Shown here: one piece after another, positions 5,808-14,602 of the stretch
Numbering within the stretch: position 1 is the stretch's first letter
How the letters are laid out: every line of letters starts with the position of its first letter
IMG/VR virus record: IMGVR_UViG_3300027621_000030
Span: 1-26,355 of that record
Origin: a virus
Length of the DNA stretch: 26,355 nt
Reading direction: 5' to 3' (one strand)
Notes under the pieces: model-generated
The model's database searches: none
Told to the model about the DNA's origin: nothing
The model's input: only the letters and a program-made list of their open reading frames with translations
Translations under genes and position numbers: made by a program

Positions 5808-6196
5808 TGCCATTGTTTACAAGTATTGGACTTGCTGTTGGTGCATCTGCCGCTACTGCTGCTGCTACAGGTGCGGCAGTTGTAGGAGCCGCCGCCGCTG
5901 CCGCAGGTGCTGGCTACACAATCTCTGCTGGCGAAGATGCCAAGAAGAAACAAGCATCGGCATTGTCAAAGCAAGAATCAGCGCAGAAGCAAGCAGTGAA
6001 TGCGGCTCAGGGTCAGCGCAAGCAAAGCGAGATGGCAATTAATCAGGCGAACAGACAGCAACCGAACATTGCAGGGATTATGGAATCTGCCTCGGCTGCA
6101 TCGAGTGGTGGTCCCTCTGGAACTATGTTGACTGGTCCGACTGGCGTTGACCCGAATTCTCTTGCACTTGGCAAGTCATCTCTACTTGGAAGTTAA
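5807..6196 (+). CDS. Small Ala-rich phage structural-region protein, 129 aa
   Basis: Translation is coupled at both ends by TAATG overlaps (with the acetyltransferase and the portal). Residues about 5-40 are a Gly/Ala-rich hydrophobic stretch able to form one or two membrane helices, followed by a Lys/Gln-rich helix (EDAKKKQASALSKQESAQKQ) and a flexible Ser/Gly-rich C-terminus ending in LALGKSSLLGS. From memory, short proteins ending in a similar ...LLG motif lie just before the portal in several podoviruses; the function is not established. It may be a minor virion or membrane-active protein. Confidence 0.7.
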   Translation: MPLFTSIGLAVGASAATAAATGAAVVGAAAAAAGAGYTISAGEDAKKKQASALSKQESAQKQAVNAAQGQRKQSEMAINQANRQQPNIAGIMESASAASSGGPSGTMLTGPTGVDPNSLALGKSSLLGS

Positions 6197-7911
6197 TGCA
6201 GTATTCACCCGACAATCAGTCTTACAAGGGCGCACCAAAAAGGGAGCAATTGCTTACCCGTCTTGGTCACTTGAAGTCTGAACGAGCGAGTTGGATTGCA
6301 CATTGGCAGGAGATTACTTCTTACATTTTGCCTCGCAACGGTCGATATTTTCAGCAGGACAGGAATCGTGGGTATCGCCGTCACAACAACATTTACGACA
6401 ATACTGGTACTCGCGCCTTGCGAACTCTTGGCGCTGGCATGATGGCTGGTGCGACTTCTCCTGCCCGTCAGTGGTTTCGTCTAGGGACTGGGGATCCTGA
6501 TTTGAATGCATTTTCTCCAGTGAAGTTGTGGCTGGACACGGTGACGAAGAGGATGCAATCTGTTTTTCAGCAGTCAAACACCTACAGGTCTTTGCATCAG
6601 ATGTATGAGGAACTGGGAGCGTTCGGTACGGCTGTCAGTATTGTGTTGCCCGACTTTAAGAATGTCATTCACCATTATCCTGTGACTGTTGGCGAATACT
6701 GCATTGCGTCTGACTATCAGGGAATGGTTTGCACTTTGTACCGAGAGTTTGACAAGACGGTTGCCGAACTCGTTAAGGAATTTGGTTACAAGAATTGCTC
6801 TCATTCTGTCAGGAATCTGTATGACCGAGGCAGTTTGGATCAGTGGGTACCGATTATTCATGCGATTGAGCCTCGTGAGGACAGGGATTCGTCGAAGAAG
6901 GATGCGAAGAACATGCCTTTTCGCAGTTGTTACTTTGAGGTTGGTGGAGATGACGGAAAGTATCTGCGAGAGGGTGGATACAAGCACTTTCCAGTGATGT
7001 GTCCGCGCTGGAGCGTTGTCGGCGGCGACATTTACGGCAATTCCCCTGGTATGGAGGCTCTTGGCGACATCAAGCAGTTGCAGCATGAGCAGTTGCGTAA
7101 GGCTCAGGTCATTGATTACCAGACAAAGCCACCTCTTCAGGTGCCAAACTCGATGAAGAACCGAGATGTTGAGAGTTTGCCTGGCGGTATCACCTTTGTT
7201 GACGGTGGCAGCCAGGGTATTAAGACGGCGTTCGAGGTGAATTTGAATTTACAGCACCTTCTCGGAGACATTCAAGATGTCCGTGAGCGTGTTCGTGGGT
7301 CTTTTTATGCTGACTTGTTCATGATGTTAGCAAATGCGACTGATACGCGTATGACTGCAACAGAGGTTGCTGAACGACACGAAGAAAAGTTGTTGATGCT
7401 TGGTCCCGTGATCGAGCGCCTCCACAACGAATTACTTGATCCACTTATCGACATTACATTTCAGCACATGGTTCAGGCTGGAATTGTTCCGCCAGCGCCA
7501 CCAGAGTTGCAGGGCATGGAGTTGGAAGTTGAGTTTGTTTCGATGTTGGCACAGGCTCAACGGGCAATTGGGACAAATAGCGTTGATCGGTTTGTGGGCA
7601 ACCTTGGCGCAATTGCTCGGATGAAGCCTGATGTGCTAGACAAGTTTGATTCTGACAAGTGGGCAGACTCATATTCCGACATGCTTGGCGTTGATCCCAA
7701 TTTGATTGTGGCTGGCAAGCAAGTTGCGATGATTCGAGACGCTCGAAACAAGGCAATGGCTGCGAAAGAGCAGACTGCGATGATGGAACAACAGTCGGCA
7801 ACTGCAAAGAATTTGGCGCAATCACCAACAGGAAGCGGTCAACAGAACGCGTTAATGGATGTAATGAACCAATTTAGTGGGTATTCAAACCCTTCACCAA
7901 GTCAAGTTTAA
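6196..7911 (+). CDS. Portal protein (T7 gp8-type head-tail connector)
   Basis: 571 residues, close to the family's usual 520-570. Recognised by the N-terminal pattern 'LKSERASWIAHWQEITSYIL', then RNGRYFQQDRNRGYRR, IYDNTGTRALRTLGAGMMAG, TSPARQWFRL, and later MCPRWSVVGGDIYGNSPGME and 'RMTATEVAERHEEKLLMLGP'. Role: a dodecameric ring at one capsid vertex through which TerL pumps DNA and to which the tail tube binds. The C-terminus is a Gln/Ala/Met-rich helix (AKEQTAMMEQQSATAKN), likely the barrel. Start ATG 6196 overlaps the previous stop (TAATG), with GGAAG just upstream. Confidence 0.92.
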   Translation: MQYSPDNQSYKGAPKREQLLTRLGHLKSERASWIAHWQEITSYILPRNGRYFQQDRNRGYRRHNNIYDNTGTRALRTLGAGMMAGATSPARQWFRLGTGDPDLNAFSPVKLWLDTVTKRMQSVFQQSNTYRSLHQMYEELGAFGTAVSIVLPDFKNVIHHYPVTVGEYCIASDYQGMVCTLYREFDKTVAELVKEFGYKNCSHSVRNLYDRGSLDQWVPIIHAIEPREDRDSSKKDAKNMPFRSCYFEVGGDDGKYLREGGYKHFPVMCPRWSVVGGDIYGNSPGMEALGDIKQLQHEQLRKAQVIDYQTKPPLQVPNSMKNRDVESLPGGITFVDGGSQGIKTAFEVNLNLQHLLGDIQDVRERVRGSFYADLFMMLANATDTRMTATEVAERHEEKLLMLGPVIERLHNELLDPLIDITFQHMVQAGIVPPAPPELQGMELEVEFVSMLAQAQRAIGTNSVDRFVGNLGAIARMKPDVLDKFDSDKWADSYSDMLGVDPNLIVAGKQVAMIRDARNKAMAAKEQTAMMEQQSATAKNLAQSPTGSGQQNALMDVMNQFSGYSNPSPSQV

Positions 7912-7921
7912 GGAGTAAACA

Positions 7922-8185
7922 ATGGCAATCCCAACAACATTATCAATTGCGACTACACCAAACAGTTTTGAATATGCGGCGGCAATCACGACAAGTAATA
8001 CCGTTGACTTAACTGGCGTTACTCGCGCAGTATATGTTGGCGGTGCAGGAAATATTACGGCGGTCATGTCTAATGGCGATGTTGTTTTGTTTACTGCGGT
8101 ACCTCTTGGAACTGTGCTTCCAATTCGATGCACACGCATTAACGCAACTGCAACAACTGCTACTGCGCTAGTCGCAATGTATTGA
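7922..8185 (+). CDS. Small beta-rich structural protein (spike-base-like)
   Basis: 87 residues, start ATG 7922 after AAGGAG. The pattern 'VDLTGVTRAVYVGGAGNITA', 'SNGDVVLFTAVPLGTVLPIR' and 'RINATATTATALVAMY' resembles, from memory, a small beta fold found in many phages and in the gene transfer agent protein called spike base protein (RCAP_rcc01079 family). Such proteins are trimeric or pentameric head fibre/spike bases or decorations. Its place between portal and capsid genes suits a virion role. Low in charge and rich in Thr/Val/Ala. The bipartite motif copy 2 starts 2 bases after its stop. Confidence 0.65.
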   Translation: MAIPTTLSIATTPNSFEYAAAITTSNTVDLTGVTRAVYVGGAGNITAVMSNGDVVLFTAVPLGTVLPIRCTRINATATTATALVAMY

Positions 8186-8186
8186 C

Positions 8187-8219
8187 GGTACCCGTGCTTT
8201 ACAGACAATGATTAAATTT
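8187..8219 (+). promoter_or_regulatory. Bipartite intergenic motif, copy 2 (GGTACCC-N19-TAAWTTY)
   Basis: GGTACCC at 8187-8193 and TAAATTT at 8213-8219, same 19-base spacing as the copies at 5286 and 25628. It fills the 39-base gap before the Bbp19-like gene, whose GTG start (8225) lacks a good ribosome site. Confidence 0.5.
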
Positions 8220-8224
8220 TAAAA

Positions 8225-8572
8225 GTGAGTAACTACGATCCGCTAGACATTCGAGGTCAAGAGCAAACGAAGGAAAATAAAGACCTTCGAGAAAAACTAA
8301 ATAGGCAGAATGAAGAATCAGATCTGAAATGGCTGATGAGTAACAAGAAAGGTCGAAGGATCGTATGGAGGATGTTGGATCAGGCAGGAGTTTTTAGGCT
8401 TAGTTTCAGTCAGAATTCAATGCAGATGGCATTTAACGAAGGAAACAGAAACAGCGGACTAAGAACAATTTCGATGATTCACCAGACTTGCTCAGACTTG
8501 TATCAGGTAATGCTAAAGGAACAAAATGACACAAACAGAATCATTGATGACAACACCAGCACCAACCAATAA
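8225..8572 (+). CDS. Bbp19-like phage protein, 115 aa
   Basis: GTG start at 8225 chosen because the family's DPLDIRGQ signature lies right at the N-terminus (residues 5-12); no ATG does this. The body reads ESDLKWLMSNKKGRRIVWRM, LDQAGVFRLSFSQNSMQMAF, NEGNRNSGLRTISMIHQTCS, which matches from memory the Bbp19-like domain named after Bordetella phage BPP-1. It is mostly helical and basic. Function not established; its fixed place ahead of scaffold and capsid genes points to head assembly. It overlaps the scaffold gene by 47 bases. A weak start plus the regulatory motif before it suggests controlled expression. Confidence 0.8.
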   Translation: MSNYDPLDIRGQEQTKENKDLREKLNRQNEESDLKWLMSNKKGRRIVWRMLDQAGVFRLSFSQNSMQMAFNEGNRNSGLRTISMIHQTCSDLYQVMLKEQNDTNRIIDDNTSTNQ

Positions 8573-9188
8573 CGCTGCTGTTGCATCGACTGAATCTCCA
8601 ACAGGAGATGTATCAAATGCGGTTGTGACTCAAGACCAGCCAGTTGCAGATGCAACTGAGACTGGCAATACAGAGGGCGACAGTAAGGATGCTCCAAAGA
8701 CCGAAGCGGTTGGCGCACCAGAAAAGTATGAATTCAAAGCCCCAGAAGGCAAGAATTTTGACAACGAAGTCATTTCGACATATTCGCAAGTCGCCCGTGA
8801 ATTGAATTTGAGTCAGGATTCCGCGCAGAAGATGTTAGACACACTTGGTCCAAAACTCGCTGAAAGGCAGATGGCTCAGATCGATTCCATTCGACAAGGA
8901 TGGGTTGATTCGTCACGAATTGATAAGGAATTCGGCGGAGAGTCACTCGACAAGAACATGTCGGTTGCGAAGAAGGCGTTGGACACATTTGGGACACCTG
9001 AACTGCGAACTGTATTAAATCAATCTGGTCTAGGGAATCATCCTGAAGTCATCAGGTTTTTCTATAGAGCAGGAAAATCAATTAGTGAAGATGGTTATGT
9101 CGGTCCGTCAAGTGGCTCAGGTTCAAAGGGACAACCACAAGACTTTGCATCACAAGCGTCAGTGCTTTATTCAAATCAAAAATCTTAA
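8526..9188 (+). CDS. Scaffolding / capsid assembly protein
   Basis: 220 residues; start ATG 8526 with AAAGGA upstream, inside the previous gene. Residues about 1-65 are a disordered acidic, Thr/Ala-rich stretch; then YEFKAPEGKNFDNEVISTYS, a helical region ARELNLSQDSAQKMLDTLGP and RQGWVDSSRIDKEFGG, then 'AKKALDTFGTPELRTVLNQS...NHPEVIRFFYRAG'. This layout is that of phage capsid assembly proteins encoded just before the major capsid gene. Role: directs capsid protein to form a procapsid, then leaves or is degraded. No protease catalytic motif is visible. Confidence 0.75.
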   Translation: MTQTESLMTTPAPTNNAAVASTESPTGDVSNAVVTQDQPVADATETGNTEGDSKDAPKTEAVGAPEKYEFKAPEGKNFDNEVISTYSQVARELNLSQDSAQKMLDTLGPKLAERQMAQIDSIRQGWVDSSRIDKEFGGESLDKNMSVAKKALDTFGTPELRTVLNQSGLGNHPEVIRFFYRAGKSISEDGYVGPSSGSGSKGQPQDFASQASVLYSNQKS

Positions 9189-9206
9189 TTTTAAGGAACA
9201 TTTTTT

Positions 9207-10226
9207 ATGCCAACACTTGCAACAACAAATTTAACTCTCGCTGACTGGGCGAAACGAACTGATCCAAACGGATCTGTTCCAGTCGTGGCTGAACTCCTCT
9301 CGCAAACAAATGAAATTCTTCAGGACGCAGTTTTTAAGGAAGGCAATTTGCCGACTGGCGAACGCGTTGTAATCCGAACAGGATTGCCAACCGTGTACTG
9401 GAGAGCATTGAATCAAGGTATTCCAAGTAGCAAGTCAACGACTGCACAAGTTGACGAAGCATGTGGAATGCTTGAAGCCCGTTCAGAAGTGGACAAGGAT
9501 CTTGCAATGCTCAATGGCAATACGGCTCAGTTCCGTTTGTCCGAAGACACTGCGTTCTTGGAAGCAATGAACCAAACACAGGCACAAACAATGTTCTATG
9601 GCAACCCTGCCACTGAACCAAAGTCGTTCCTTGGATTGGCTGGTCGATACTCAACTTTGACTGGGACAATTGGTCAAAATGTTATCACTGCTGGCGGAGC
9701 AGATGCCACCAAAAACTCAAGCATTTACTTGGTTTGTTGGGGCGACAATACTGTGTATTGCCCATTCCCTAAGGGTTCTAAGGCTGGCTTGATTCATGAG
9801 GATCTTGGTGAGCAAACTGTGTTTAACAGTGACACGCGCATGCAAGCGTATGCAACTCGTTACCAATGGAAGAACGGGTTGGTAGTCAAGGACTGGCGTT
9901 ATTGCGTCCGAATCTGCAACATTAATTTGACGCACCTTCTTGCTGGAACTGATACGCAAACAACAGCGGTTGGAACAAACATCATCAAGTTGATGGCTCG
10001 GTCTTTGTATCGCATTCCAAACATGGCAATGGGTCGATGTGCGTTCTACATGAACCGAACAGTTCATTCTGGTCTTACTGTCCAAGCAATGGATCGAAGT
10101 CAGCAAGTTCTAAAGGTCAATGAAGGATTGTCTCAGTTTGGTCAACCACACAGTTGGTTGTCATTCTTGGGAGTTCCATGTCGCAAGGTTGATGCGTTGC
10201 TTACTACAGAAGCCGTTGTCTCATAA
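9207..10226 (+). CDS. Major capsid protein (Bbp17-like)
   Basis: 339 residues with AAGGA upstream of ATG 9207. The sequence MPTLATTNLTLADWAKRTDP, RTGLPTVYWRALNQGIPSSK, VDEACGMLEARSEVDKDLA, 'FLEAMNQTQAQTMFYGNPA' and 'NSSIYLVCWGDNTVYCPFPK' matches, from memory, the capsid family typified by BPP-1 Bbp17 (HK97 fold). Role: forms the icosahedral shell. The strand-rich middle and the C-terminal HSWLSFLGVPCRKVDALL are family-typical. Flanked by scaffold and cement genes exactly as in that phage group. No separate prohead protease is seen nearby. Confidence 0.88.
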   Translation: MPTLATTNLTLADWAKRTDPNGSVPVVAELLSQTNEILQDAVFKEGNLPTGERVVIRTGLPTVYWRALNQGIPSSKSTTAQVDEACGMLEARSEVDKDLAMLNGNTAQFRLSEDTAFLEAMNQTQAQTMFYGNPATEPKSFLGLAGRYSTLTGTIGQNVITAGGADATKNSSIYLVCWGDNTVYCPFPKGSKAGLIHEDLGEQTVFNSDTRMQAYATRYQWKNGLVVKDWRYCVRICNINLTHLLAGTDTQTTAVGTNIIKLMARSLYRIPNMAMGRCAFYMNRTVHSGLTVQAMDRSQQVLKVNEGLSQFGQPHSWLSFLGVPCRKVDALLTTEAVVS

Positions 10227-10255
10227 TTCAAATTTTAAAAAGGAAAAAACACAAA

Positions 10256-10693
10256 ATGATTACTGATAAATTACTAAGACTTTCGGATGCCCAAGCAATC
10301 TTGGGTGCGGATTTGGCAGCAACTGATGTTATTGATCTTTTGCAAGCGCGAGATATTGGCGAAGGAACTGATTTGTATATGGTGGTTACCGTGATCACCG
10401 CCTTTACTGCTGGAACATCTATTGAATTCATTGTAAAGGGTTCTACTGACGCAACTATTGTGACTGGTGATACAACACTTGGCACATCGGGCGCAATTGC
10501 ACAAGCCAATCTCACGGCTGGAGCGCAATTCTTTGTTCGCATTAACCCACAATTTGCAAGTACAGGACAGCGTTACATTGGTGCTTTCTACGATGTAACT
10601 GGAACATTTACTGCTGGTACTGTTACAACCGATATCGTTTTGGATGTTTCAGATCCAAAGAAGTTTTATTCGTCTGGGTTCTCTGTCACTTGA
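10256..10693 (+). CDS. Capsid cement (decoration) protein, Bbp16-like
   Basis: 145 residues; AAAGGA-type site before ATG 10256. The pattern LLRLSDAQAI, ARDIGEGTDLYMVVTV, GTSIEFIVKGSTDATIVTGD, LGTSGAIAQANLTAGAQFFV, NPQFASTGQRYIGAFYDVTG and the end DPKKFYSSGFSVT fits, from memory, the Bbp16 cement protein of BPP-1, a jelly-roll that sits on and between capsid hexamers and stabilises the shell. It follows the major capsid gene directly, as expected for a protein needed in near equal copy number. No membrane segment or signal. Confidence 0.85.
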   Translation: MITDKLLRLSDAQAILGADLAATDVIDLLQARDIGEGTDLYMVVTVITAFTAGTSIEFIVKGSTDATIVTGDTTLGTSGAIAQANLTAGAQFFVRINPQFASTGQRYIGAFYDVTGTFTAGTVTTDIVLDVSDPKKFYSSGFSVT

Positions 10694-10710
10694 TAATTTA
10701 AGGAGATTTA

Positions 10711-10923
10711 ATGTCAAAGGTAAAAGCAAAAGTCACATGTTTCATTGACAACTCACTCCGCAATGAGGGAGATGAATTTGAATACAACGGTCCAGAAAAC
10801 GGAAATGTCGAAATTCTCGACGGGACTGAATTTGAAAAGACCGAAGTTAAAGTAGAAGACACTCCAGTTGCAAAACAAAAGTGGACTCCAAAAAACAAGA
10901 CTGTTGCTTCTTCGGCTGACTAA
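10711..10923 (+). CDS. Small head-module protein, 70 aa
   Basis: Strong AAGGAG before ATG 10711. Begins MSKVKAKVTCFIDNSLRNEG with FEYNGPENGNVEILDGTEFE, then a charged linker and KQKWTPKNK. From memory, short proteins with this 'D N .LR..G..FEYDGP' opening are frequent after the capsid genes of podoviruses and siphoviruses; the function is unknown. The N-terminal half is likely a small beta fold and the C-terminus disordered. It is the last gene before the terminator, so it belongs to the capsid transcript. Confidence 0.75.
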   Translation: MSKVKAKVTCFIDNSLRNEGDEFEYNGPENGNVEILDGTEFEKTEVKVEDTPVAKQKWTPKNKTVASSAD

Positions 10924-10946
10924 TCTCGTTTGTAAAGATTCATACG

Positions 10947-10988
10947 AGCGAGGGGAGTCGATGAGAAATCACGACTCCTCTCGTTTTC
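10947..10988 (+). terminator. Rho-independent terminator after the capsid module
   Basis: Stem 10949-10960 pairs with 10972-10983 (12 bp, one G-U pair), loop of 11 bases, then TTTT (10984-10987). It separates the highly expressed capsid genes from the tail genes, and would lower or stop read-through into them. Confidence 0.88.
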
Positions 10989-11001
10989 ATAAGGAGGTTC
11001 G

Positions 11002-11670
11002 ATGGCTAGCGTTGTAGATATTTGTAACCTTGCGTTGGCTCATATTGGTGACGATGCAACGGTTTCGAGCATTGATCCTCCTGAAGGATCTGCACAAGCC
11101 GAACACTGCAAGCGTTTCTATGCAATTGCAAGAGACACGATGCTCCAAATGCATAATTGGAACTTTGCTTCAAAGCGCATCTCGTTGGCTCAAGTTACAA
11201 ACCCAATAACAGAATGGCTGTATGCATACGCGGCTCCTTCGGACATGTCTGTTGCCGTTTCAATTCTTGCTTCAGATGCTGGTGATGATTACTCTGCTCG
11301 TTTCGTTCCAACCGACACGCCATTCTTTCCGCCAGTTGTTGCGGCTGGGCAGTACACACCTCAACCATATTCAATTGAGGTTGACATTCTTGGCAACAAA
11401 GTCATTTACACAAATCAAGAAAGTGCCGTACTTCGGTATCAGGCTTTAGTTGTAGATCCAACAAAGTTTGATGCGTTGTTTGTTCTGTCTTTGAGTTGGC
11501 ATCTTGCAAGCATGCTTGCAGGTCCAGTCATCAAAGGAGATGCAGGATCTGCTGAAGCAAAGCGTTGCATTCAGATGATGGCTGGATACTTGCAAGCGGC
11601 GAAGCAATCTGATTCAAATCAAAGGAACATCAGGGTTGAGCATGTTGTTTCGTGGACAAGCGGACGCTAA
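11002..11670 (+). CDS. Tail tubular protein A (T7 gp11-type)
   Basis: 222 residues (T7 gp11 has about 196). Start ATG 11002 after an AAGGAGG site. The opening SVVDICNLALAHIGDDATV followed by EGSAQAEHCKRFYAIARDTM and LQMHNWNFASKRISLA is the family signature ('NxAL..IG', 'A..C...Y...R...L....W.FA.KR'). Role: forms the upper tail ring, joining the portal to the nozzle. It directly precedes the tail B gene, whose ATG overlaps this gene's TAA (TAATG). It is first after the terminator, yet no clear promoter was seen before it. Confidence 0.88.
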   Translation: MASVVDICNLALAHIGDDATVSSIDPPEGSAQAEHCKRFYAIARDTMLQMHNWNFASKRISLAQVTNPITEWLYAYAAPSDMSVAVSILASDAGDDYSARFVPTDTPFFPPVVAAGQYTPQPYSIEVDILGNKVIYTNQESAVLRYQALVVDPTKFDALFVLSLSWHLASMLAGPVIKGDAGSAEAKRCIQMMAGYLQAAKQSDSNQRNIRVEHVVSWTSGR

Positions 11671-14600
11671 TGCCAACAACCAGAACATTCAATCGTTCAT
11701 TTGCTGGTGGCGAGTTGTCGCCAGAAATGTTTGGTCGTATTGATGATCAAAAGTTTCAGACTGGTGCTGCAAAGATGCGGAATTTTATTGCGTTGCCGCA
11801 AGGTCCTGCCGTAAACCGACCAGGAACAAAGTTTGTACGCGCAGTCAAAGACAGCACCAAGAAGACTCGACTCATTCCATTTACATACAGCACCACACAA
11901 ACAATGGTTCTTGAGTTTGGCGAGGGCTACATTCGATTTCACACGCAGGGCGAAACACTGCTTGTAGGAACTCCAAGCGCATTCAGCGCAACAAAGACAA
12001 TTACGGCTGTTAATACTGCCACAGATACCGTGACAAGCAACGCGCACGGTTATGCAAACGCAACGCCAATTCAAATTGCAGCCACTACAACAATTCCAGT
12101 GGGCTTGTTGGCTCTTACAACTTATTATGTTGTTGGGGCAACCGCAAACACATTTCAATTCTCTTTGACTGTTGGTGGAGCGGCAATTGACATTACAAGT
12201 GTTGGTGCTGGAACAATTACCACAAATCAAGTTTATTCTTTGGGTGATCTTGTAAGTTACGGCGGTTCAAATTATTACTGCATTCTTACATCGACAAACA
12301 ACTTGCCGACCAATGTCACATATTGGTTTTTGATTTCAAGCCCCGCATACGAAATTCCAAGTCCATACTTGGAAGCGGACTTGTTTGACATTCACCATGT
12401 TCAGTCGTCAGATGTGTTGACATTGGTTCATCCGAATTATCCTCCACGCGAACTGAGAAGACTTGGCGCAACGCAGTGGACCTTAACTCCTATTTCTTTT
12501 GTTCCAGCCGTGACAAGTCCAACTGGCGTTGCTGTAACTGCGTCCCGCGGCGAAGCATTTAACATTACTGCAATTACGCAAGCAAACCCTGGCGTGTTGA
12601 CGCTTTCGTCTGCTCATCAATTTGTTATTGGAGACTCAGTGTATGTCAGCGGCGTTCTTGGAATGACTCAACTTACTGATGGGTTTTATGTTATAAACAG
12701 TATTCCAGCAAGTGCAATATCTCTTAAAAACTACACGACTGGCGTTCCTGTAAATACGACCGCATACACCGCATACACAAGTGGCGGCACAGTTGAATAT
12801 GGAACAAAGATATTTGACATAGTAAATTATTATGTTGTTACTGCTATTGGTGCAAATGGAGTTGACGAAAGTCTTGCATCTGCAAGCGTAAATGTAACAA
12901 ACAATTTGTATGTCAATGGAGCGTTCAACACAATTACTTGGTCTGCGGTTACTAGCGCTATTCGATACAACATCTACAAAATTCAATCTGGATTGTATGG
13001 ATACATTGGTCAGACACAGGCTTTGTCATTTACTGACGGCAACATTGCACCTGACATGGGTATTACAACTCCTATTGTTGAAACTGTTTTTAATAGTGCC
13101 AACAATTACCCTGGAGCCGTTTCGTATTTTGAACAACGCAGAGTGTTTGCTGGAACAACCTACGCTCCACAGCAATTGTGGATGACACGGTCAGGCACTG
13201 AAAGCGATATGTCTTATCGTTTGCCTGTAAAGGATGACGACAGAATTTCGTTTAAGGTTGCAGCGCGTGAAGCCAATACCATTCGACACATTATTCCGCT
13301 GCAACAATTGATGCTGTTGACCAGCGCAGCCGAGTGGCGTGTGTCTCCAGTGAACAGCGATGCCATTACGCCGACTACCATTTCAGTTCGACCACAGTCT
13401 TACATTGGCGCAAACAATGTGCAGCCATCAATTATCAATAACAGCATGGTCTATTGCGCGGCGCGTGGTGGTCACATCCGCGAACTTGGATATTCATGGC
13501 AGTCCAATGGATACATCACAGGGGATTTGTCGCTTCGAGCAGCGCACCTGTTTGACAATTATGAGATTTCTGACATGTGTTACAGCAAGTCTCCGCATCC
13601 ACTTATTTGGTTCATCTCATCGACAGGACTGTTGCTTGGATTGACCTATGTTCCTGAGCAACAAATTGGTGCTTGGCATCAGCATGACACGGACGGCACA
13701 TTTGAAAGTTGTGCAAGTGTTGCTGAAGGAGCAGAAGACCATGTGTATGTCGTTGTGAAGCGAACCGTTAATGGCAACTCAGTTCGATATGTTGAGCGGA
13801 TGTCATCAAATGCATTTGATTCTCTCGATGATTGTTTCTTCGTGGATTCAGGTTTGACATATGACGGGAACAACACGACCGCAACAACTGTGACCGTGTC
13901 AGGTGGAACTCTTTGGGGACCAACCGAAGTATTGACAATAACGGCATCGACTCCAATCTTTGCGTATCCAGCGCTGACAGACATTGGGGACGCGTTCGTA
14001 TTTACGGCAACTGACGGAACACAATACAGACTGACAATCGAAGGATGCTCATCAACGACCGTTGTTCAGGCTCGATCTGACAAGGTTCTAGCGGTGGCGT
14101 TCCGCAATGTGCCTATCTCAAATGGCGCATTTGCAAGAAATTCTGTTGGAGGTTTGTCACACTTGGAAGGCAAGACTGTTTCTATATTGGCTGACGGAGC
14201 CGTCATGCCAAGCAAAGTTGTTGTTGGCGGATCAGTTTCAATTGATCGAGCAGCAGTCAAAATACATGTTGGCTTGCAATACTTCAGCGACTTGCAGACT
14301 TTGCCACTAGCAATAAACATTGAAGCCTTTGGTCAGGGTCGAGTTAAAAACATCAACAAGGCTTGGGTTCGAGTGTTCCAATCAAGCGGTCTGTTTGTTG
14401 GACCTACCGCCGACAAGTTGACGGAAGCCAAGATGAGAACTGACGAACCATATGGATCACCGCCATCCTTGCGTAGCGACGAGATTAGCGTCAACATCAC
14501 ACCGACATGGGCGCAAGGCGGTCAGATCTACATTCGTCAGGCTGATCCACTTCCATTGACGATTGTCGGAGTAACCATTGAAGCGGTGGTAGGAGCATAA
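11670..14600 (+). CDS. Tail tubular protein B / nozzle protein with inserted domains
   Basis: 976 residues from ATG 11670 (TAATG overlap with the previous gene); a GTG 18 bases earlier is less likely. The core is the T7 gp12-type nozzle: 'FNRSFAGGELSPEMFGRID', 'GPAVNRPGTKFVRAVKDSTK', and later AVSYFEQRRVFAGTTYAPQQ and 'MTRSGTESDM', then RHIIPLQQLMLLTSAAEW. It is longer than T7 gp12 (about 794) because of apparent insertions: FCCH-like barrels near residues 110-183 and 298-376, a short carbohydrate-binding-like piece (188-221, YSLGDLVSYGGSNYYC...YW), and a fibronectin-III-like domain (about 380-465, YYVVTAIGANGVDES). Role: the distal tail tube; the inserts probably point outward and may touch host glycans or fibres. 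Confidence 0.85.
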   Translation: MPTTRTFNRSFAGGELSPEMFGRIDDQKFQTGAAKMRNFIALPQGPAVNRPGTKFVRAVKDSTKKTRLIPFTYSTTQTMVLEFGEGYIRFHTQGETLLVGTPSAFSATKTITAVNTATDTVTSNAHGYANATPIQIAATTTIPVGLLALTTYYVVGATANTFQFSLTVGGAAIDITSVGAGTITTNQVYSLGDLVSYGGSNYYCILTSTNNLPTNVTYWFLISSPAYEIPSPYLEADLFDIHHVQSSDVLTLVHPNYPPRELRRLGATQWTLTPISFVPAVTSPTGVAVTASRGEAFNITAITQANPGVLTLSSAHQFVIGDSVYVSGVLGMTQLTDGFYVINSIPASAISLKNYTTGVPVNTTAYTAYTSGGTVEYGTKIFDIVNYYVVTAIGANGVDESLASASVNVTNNLYVNGAFNTITWSAVTSAIRYNIYKIQSGLYGYIGQTQALSFTDGNIAPDMGITTPIVETVFNSANNYPGAVSYFEQRRVFAGTTYAPQQLWMTRSGTESDMSYRLPVKDDDRISFKVAAREANTIRHIIPLQQLMLLTSAAEWRVSPVNSDAITPTTISVRPQSYIGANNVQPSIINNSMVYCAARGGHIRELGYSWQSNGYITGDLSLRAAHLFDNYEISDMCYSKSPHPLIWFISSTGLLLGLTYVPEQQIGAWHQHDTDGTFESCASVAEGAEDHVYVVVKRTVNGNSVRYVERMSSNAFDSLDDCFFVDSGLTYDGNNTTATTVTVSGGTLWGPTEVLTITASTPIFAYPALTDIGDAFVFTATDGTQYRLTIEGCSSTTVVQARSDKVLAVAFRNVPISNGAFARNSVGGLSHLEGKTVSILADGAVMPSKVVVGGSVSIDRAAVKIHVGLQYFSDLQTLPLAINIEAFGQGRVKNINKAWVRVFQSSGLFVGPTADKLTEAKMRTDEPYGSPPSLRSDEISVNITPTWAQGGQIYIRQADPLPLTIVGVTIEAVVGA

Positions 14601-14602
14601 AC

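Noticed and set aside
6845-8103. Further GGTACC sites at 6846-6851 and 8098-8103
   Set aside because: Both are inside coding sequence; neither continues as GGTACCC on the + strand. The first reads as GGTACCC only on the - strand, within the portal gene. They are not counted with the intergenic motif.
11697-12230. 177-codon - strand frame opposite the tail nozzle gene
   Set aside because: Cys-rich antisense shadow of a well recognised gene; no ribosome site or neighbours on that strand.
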